In this document: piece after piece, positions 60,625 to 64,000 of the stretch
How the letters are laid out: every line of letters begins with the position of its first letter
How positions within the stretch are numbered: the first letter of the stretch is position 1
NCBI GenBank assembly: GCA_963708735.1
Contig: CAVPTW010000009.1
Coordinates: 14,372 to 78,371, forward strand
Reading direction: 5' to 3'
DNA from: JAGPUQ01 sp963708735
GTDB taxonomy: Bacteria > Pseudomonadota > Gammaproteobacteria > Pseudomonadales > Porticoccaceae
Length of the DNA: 64,000 bases
Notes under the pieces: generated by a model
Databases searched by the model: none
Told to the model about the DNA's origin: nothing
What the model saw: the letters and a program-made list of their open reading frames with translations, nothing else
Position numbers and translations under genes: made by a program

Positions 60625-61308
60625 GTGGCTCCATCGCTGAAAACCCTGACATTGAGAGCTCTGGCGACAACGGCTCTGGTGCTCGCCGCCACGCTGGCCC
60701 AGGCGACCGACTATGTCGCCGGCAAGCATTACACGGTGCTGGATGAGCCAATCCGAACCGGCGATGCCAGCAAGATCGAAGTTACCGAAGTATTCTGGTA
60801 CGGCTGCGGCCACTGTTACGCGTTCGAGCCACTGTTGGAAAAGTGGAGCAAGACGCTACCCCCCGATGTAGTGTTGTTACGCAGCCCGGCCATCTGGCAT
60901 CCCACCATGGAGTTGCACGCGCGTGCGTACTACACCGCCAAGGCACTCAATGTTCTGGATCCCCTCCACCAGGCGTTGTTTGATGCCATGAACGTGGACC
61001 ACAATAAACTGGCCACCGAGGACGATATCAAAAAGATCTTCACGGCCCATGGCGTGGATGGCGACACCTTCAGCAAGACGTTCAATTCCTTCGGCGTCGG
61101 CAGTGCCGTGGGCCAGGCCGACGCGCGCCAGCGCGGCTACAAGATCAGCGGCACGCCGGAGATGGTGGTCGAGGGCAAGTACCGGGTCTCCGCCAGCCAG
61201 GCCGGCAGCCACGAAGCCATGCTCGCGGTAATCGACCACTTGATTGCAGTGGAACGCGCCGCCCGCGCCAAGCGCCACGCAAGTGACAGCGCCGCGCCCG
61301 CCAAGTAG
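60625..61308 (+). CDS. dsbA: Thiol:disulfide interchange protein DsbA
   Basis: A 227-residue periplasmic oxidase. A signal peptide (about 1-28) precedes the active CGHC at 61-64 and a cis-Pro loop SGTPEMVV. The GTG at 60625 lies eight bases after GAGGGAGG and was chosen; an ATG at 60607 would add six residues but has no ribosome-binding site. It is directly upstream of tRNA-Thr. Confidence 0.93.
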   Translation: MAPSLKTLTLRALATTALVLAATLAQATDYVAGKHYTVLDEPIRTGDASKIEVTEVFWYGCGHCYAFEPLLEKWSKTLPPDVVLLRSPAIWHPTMELHARAYYTAKALNVLDPLHQALFDAMNVDHNKLATEDDIKKIFTAHGVDGDTFSKTFNSFGVGSAVGQADARQRGYKISGTPEMVVEGKYRVSASQAGSHEAMLAVIDHLIAVERAARAKRHASDSAAPAK

Positions 61309-61321
61309 ACTCTCGCTCCCC

Positions 61322-61398
61322 GCCGGAATAGCTCAGCTCGGTAGAGCAGCGCATTCGTAATGCGTTGGTCGGAGGTTCAAATCCTCTTTCCGGCACCA
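61322..61398 (+). tRNA. tRNA-Thr (CGT)
   Basis: A 77-base cloverleaf with CCA. Acceptor GCCGGAA pairs with TTCCGGC; anticodon CGT is at 61356-61358 in loop TTCGTAA; the T-arm is GGAGGTTCAAATCCTC. The 3' half is the likely integration target for the integrase gene starting 163 bases downstream. Confidence 0.94.
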
Positions 61399-61511
61399 AA
61401 CACCCTTCCGCACGGTTCCAACACCCTCCCCAAGAACACCACAACCGCTTGATTTTCAAGGATACAAGCGCCGCAGAGGTCCGGCCGGTTCCATTGCATT
61501 CCAGCACACGA

Positions 61512-61560
61512 TAGGGGTATCGTTTAGGGGTATGTGATGGACCCCGGAAGGACATACCCC
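61512..61560. repeat. Integrase arm-type repeats
   Basis: TAGGGGTAT occurs twice as direct repeats (61512-61520 and 61525-61533), and an inverted copy ACATACCCC ends two bases before the integrase ATG. Such sites may be arm-type binding sites and could also serve autoregulation. Confidence 0.55.
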
Positions 61561-61561
61561 C

Positions 61562-62785
61562 ATGCACACCCAAAACAAGCTGAGCGCCAAGGCCGTAGCG
61601 GCGGCGAAATTCGAGGGCAAGCCCCGCAAGCTGTTCGACGGGAACGGGCTGTTTCTCCACGTCCAAGCCGGTGGCCGTTACTGGCGCCTGAAGTACCGCC
61701 ACAACGGCGCGGAGAAGCTGTTGGCGCTGGGGGTGTATCCGGCGGTCTCGCTGGCCGCTGCCCGGATCCGCCGCGATGAAGCCCGCGCCCAACTGGCGGA
61801 CGGCATCGATCCCGTTGAACAGCGCCGGGCAGAAAAGACCGCCCGGGGTACGGACACCTTCGAGGCCGTCGCCCGCGAGTGGCTGGAAAATCAGGCCAAG
61901 GTGCTGGCGGCCGAAACGCTGCGACTCACCCGCCGCCGCTTCGAGACGTGGGTGTTCCCAATCATCGGCGCCCAGCCAATGCGCGCCCTGGAGCCGCCCG
62001 AGCTGCTGCGCCTGCTGCGTCGGATCGAGGCGAAGGGGAAACACGAAACCGCCAGCCGCGTGCGCCAGCGCATCGGGCAAGTATTCCGGTACGCCATCGC
62101 CACCGGCCGCGCCGACCGCGACCCAACCGCCGACCTCAAAGGCGCACTGATGCCCGCCGCAACGCAGCACCGGGCCGCCATCACCACCCCCGCCGAGTTC
62201 GGGGCGCTGCTGCGCGCCATCGACGGCTACAGCGGGCAGCCAGCGAGCCGGGCCGCTTTGCGACTGGCGCCGCTGACGTTCGTTCGCCCGGGTGAACTGC
62301 GCATGGCGAGGTGGCCGGAAATCGACCTTGAAGCGGCTATCTGGCGGATACCGTCTACCCGCATGAAGATGAAGCGCGAGCACATTGTCCCGCTGAGCCG
62401 GCAAGCCGTGGCCATTCTGCAGGATCTGCACCCCGTCACCAGTCACCGCCCCTACGTCTTCGAGTCGGTACGCCCCGGGCGCCCGCTGTCGGAAAACACC
62501 ATGAACACCGCGCTTCGGACCATGGGCTACTCGGGCGACATGATGACCCCGCACGGCTTCCGGGCGAGCGCTTCGACGTTGCTCCATGAACTGGGCTGGG
62601 CGCCGGAGGTGATAGAACTGCAACTGGCGCACGCCCAACGCAGTCAGGTTGCCGCCGCGTACAACCGCAGCGCACGTCTGGAGGAACGCCGCCGGATGAT
62701 GCAGGCATGGGCCGATTACCTGGACAGCCTGCGCGACGGGGCGAACGTGGTGGCGCTGGGACAAGCCAAGCAACTCACAGGCTGA
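61562..62785 (+). CDS. int: Tyrosine integrase, DUF4102 type
   Basis: A 407-residue site-specific recombinase. An N-terminal arm-binding DUF4102 domain (1-90; LFDGNGLFLHVQAGGRYWR), a core-binding SAM-like domain (about 100-195) and the catalytic domain follow. Its residues are complete: Arg242 (FVRPGELR), Lys271, His331 and Arg334 (HGFR), His357 and Tyr367 (AAAYNRS). Full-length and apparently active, of the P4-like group that uses tRNA 3' ends. Confidence 0.95.
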   Translation: MHTQNKLSAKAVAAAKFEGKPRKLFDGNGLFLHVQAGGRYWRLKYRHNGAEKLLALGVYPAVSLAAARIRRDEARAQLADGIDPVEQRRAEKTARGTDTFEAVAREWLENQAKVLAAETLRLTRRRFETWVFPIIGAQPMRALEPPELLRLLRRIEAKGKHETASRVRQRIGQVFRYAIATGRADRDPTADLKGALMPAATQHRAAITTPAEFGALLRAIDGYSGQPASRAALRLAPLTFVRPGELRMARWPEIDLEAAIWRIPSTRMKMKREHIVPLSRQAVAILQDLHPVTSHRPYVFESVRPGRPLSENTMNTALRTMGYSGDMMTPHGFRASASTLLHELGWAPEVIELQLAHAQRSQVAAAYNRSARLEERRRMMQAWADYLDSLRDGANVVALGQAKQLTG

Positions 62786-62806
62786 GATGATGCGAGCATA
62801 GCAATA

Positions 62807-63142
62807 ATGCGATATGCTGAATGGCGAGTGGAGGTGGCAAGCGAGGCGGTGGAGGCCGAAATCAAGGCGCTGCCCGCTGACACACAAGCCCGGTACCTGC
62901 GGCTGGTGGACCTGATCGTAGCCCACGGCCCCCAAGCGCTCGGGATGCCTCATGCGCGACCACTGGAGGGCAAGCTGTGGGAGTTGCGCATGAGAGGCAG
63001 GGACGGTATTGCCCGCGCCGTTTATGTCACCGCCAGCGGGCGCCGCGTGGTGGTTCTCCATGCCTTCGTGAAGAAGACACAGAAGACGCCCCGCGCTGCG
63101 ATTGAAACCGCCAAGAAACGGATGAATGAGGCCGGTCTATGA
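62807..63142 (+). CDS. Gp49-like (RelE/HigB superfamily) toxin
   Basis: A 111-residue toxin of the phage-derived Gp49 family. KALPADTQARYLRLVDLI, the MPHARPLEGKLWELRMRGRDGIARAVY core and VLHAFVKKTQKTP are characteristic. It overlaps the antitoxin by ATGA, so the pair is coupled. Confidence 0.9.
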   Translation: MRYAEWRVEVASEAVEAEIKALPADTQARYLRLVDLIVAHGPQALGMPHARPLEGKLWELRMRGRDGIARAVYVTASGRRVVVLHAFVKKTQKTPRAAIETAKKRMNEAGL

Positions 63143-63426
63143 AGAGTCATGCCAAGCTGAAAGAAGAGATGCTGAGCAACCCCGAGGTGCGCCGGGAGTA
63201 TGAGCGCCTGCATCTGGAATTCGAGATGATCCATGCGCTGGTGGAGGCGCGTAACCGCGCCGGGCTGACTCAGTCCGAGGTGGCCGAGCGGATGGGAACA
63301 ACCCAGTCAGCAGTGGCGCGACTGGAGGGCGGCGGATCCACGCCAACATGGAAGACGCTGCAACGCTACGCTCAGGCCACCAACAGCCGCTTGCATATCA
63401 CCCTGGAGACGGGCGCAGGAACCTGA
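63139..63426 (+). CDS. XRE-family antitoxin (HigA-like)
   Basis: A 95-residue helix-turn-helix protein: AGLTQSEVAERMGTTQSAVARLE is a clear HTH, and the N-terminal helices probably contact the toxin. It should neutralise the upstream Gp49-like toxin and repress the pair. Confidence 0.9.
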   Translation: MKSHAKLKEEMLSNPEVRREYERLHLEFEMIHALVEARNRAGLTQSEVAERMGTTQSAVARLEGGGSTPTWKTLQRYAQATNSRLHITLETGAGT

Positions 63427-63429
63427 CGC

Positions 63430-63567
63430 GTTGGAGATCCCCGTGCCGTCCGTGGTTGCGCCAAGCATTGCAGTGCGGATCGCACGGGGGTGGCCGTAGT
63501 GGTCGGCTTCGATCCCGAAGGACGCCCCATCGTGTTGGACGTTGTCACTGTCATGCGAGGCCGTTGA
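63430..63567 (+). pseudogene. Probable DUF4258-type toxin remnant
   Basis: In the frame following the antitoxin stop, about 46 codons read CAKHCSADRTG and then VAVVVGFDPEGRPIVLDVVT, ending MRGR-stop three bases before the next gene. The style fits the C-terminal half of DUF4258 toxins that normally precede antitoxins like the one at 63571. No start codon or N-terminal half is seen. Low certainty. Confidence 0.4.
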
Positions 63568-63570
63568 ACC

Positions 63571-64000
63571 ATGCACCATTACACCGAATCCGGCTTGCCC
63601 TATGTGTGGCTGGCCGATGGGTACCGCCTGGAGCCGACCGCTTACGGCGAAGCCCTGAGCGTTCAGGATGCCGACGGGCTGCACCGCGCCATCGCCCGCT
63701 GGGTGGCGGAATCCCTGCCCCGACTCCACGGGCGCGAAGTGAAATTTCTGCGCCTGGAGCTGGACTGCACCCAAGCCGAACTGGCCAGCCGCCTGGGAGC
63801 GACTGAACAGACGGTTTCCCTGTGGGAGCGCCAGCCAAGCAAACCGATACCGGCCGCCGCGGATCGCCTGCTGCGCCTGCTGGTAGAAGCCTGGCTGGAC
63901 GATGGGCAACTGCTGTCCCACGCCATGGCGCGCGTGCAGAGAGCAGCCGCGCATACCCCCGTGGTGCGCCAACCCTTCCGGCGCGGGCGCAAGGACTGGC
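63571..64000 (+). CDS. XRE/MqsA-like antitoxin (cut by window end)
   Basis: At least 143 residues; the 3' end is missing. The N-terminus HHYTESGLPYVWLADGYRLE and EVKFLRLELDCTQAELASRL then TVSLWERQ match HTH antitoxins found next to DUF4258 toxins. The Arg-rich tail continues past the window. Confidence 0.8.
   Translation, partial: MHHYTESGLPYVWLADGYRLEPTAYGEALSVQDADGLHRAIARWVAESLPRLHGREVKFLRLELDCTQAELASRLGATEQTVSLWERQPSKPIPAAADRLLRLLVEAWLDDGQLLSHAMARVQRAAAHTPVVRQPFRRGRKDW

Larger units (their letters stand above)
61399..64000 (+). mobile_element. Left part of an integrative element at tRNA-Thr
   Basis: A DUF4102 integrase directly behind a tRNA gene, followed by small toxin-antitoxin genes, is the usual left end of an integrative genomic island or prophage. 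The attachment site should be the 3' end of tRNA-Thr; the matching right copy is beyond the window. No structural or conjugation genes are visible yet. Confidence 0.8.

Noticed and set aside
1..64000. CRISPR arrays, rRNA genes and insertion sequences.
   Set aside because: None was seen: no regularly spaced repeats, no rRNA sequence, and no transposase gene.

Overview
This window looks like high-GC chromosomal DNA from an unclassified gammaproteobacterium. The signs are FabY-type fatty-acid initiation, mpl, slyD, secB, cytochrome c4, a glnA / DUF4124 / ntrBC block and a nrdR-ribDE-ribBA-ribH-nusB-thiL-pgpA operon. Most genes are housekeeping. There are two clear accessory regions, at 11.0-14.4 kb and from 61.4 kb to the window end.

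Layout. 0-4.3 kb (- strand): a caa3-type cytochrome c oxidase operon (ctaC with fused cytochrome c, ctaD, ctaG, ctaE), with an FNR/Anr-like box upstream. 4.4-10.9 kb: yheV, fabY, a GlxA-type regulator, a VOC protein, a patatin-like lipase and PPi-dependent phosphofructokinase. 11.0-14.4 kb: an integron gene-cassette array without an integrase (a CALIN). Three attC-like hairpins plus one degenerate candidate separate a pyrimidine-dimer glycosylase, an unknown 412-residue protein preceded by a 14-base C tract, an HNH-higB-higA unit and a second toxin-antitoxin pair. Three of the genes end inside the next attC, as cassette genes often do. 14.7-28.9 kb: an unknown 375-residue protein, mpl, yjdF, a YeeZ-like epimerase, DUF523/DUF1722, AhpD-like, outer-membrane barrel, SDR, ppnP, slyD, pip-dtd, a membrane protein, typA and thiI. 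29.0-34.1 kb: nitrogen control, with glnA behind a sigma-54 promoter and an NtrC site, then DUF4124, ntrB and ntrC. 34.1-40.1 kb: yibN-grxC-secB and gpmI-envC-ctpA. 40.2-48.8 kb: the long riboflavin/nusB/thiL/pgpA operon ending in an aspartic protease and hisF, with glyA and nrdR at its head.

48.9-53.2 kb holds a polyhydroxyalkanoate locus. A PadR-type PhaQ-like regulator, a short PhaR-like synthase subunit and a 358-residue PhaC lie in one direction. A phasin lies divergently across an operator that contains both -35 boxes. This gene content resembles the class IV (Bacillus) type rather than the usual proteobacterial class I-III loci. 53.2-61.3 kb: a CocE-type hydrolase, tRNA-Met, an Rnm/YciV phosphatase, a NodIJ-like ABC exporter, SodC, EngB, cytochrome c4 and DsbA.

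61.3 kb to the end: tRNA-Thr(CGT) is the likely attachment site of an integrative element. A DUF4102-type tyrosine integrase follows, then a Gp49-like toxin/antitoxin pair, a probable DUF4258 remnant and an XRE-type antitoxin cut by the window end. All functions are read from sequence motifs and family knowledge; no database search was run.
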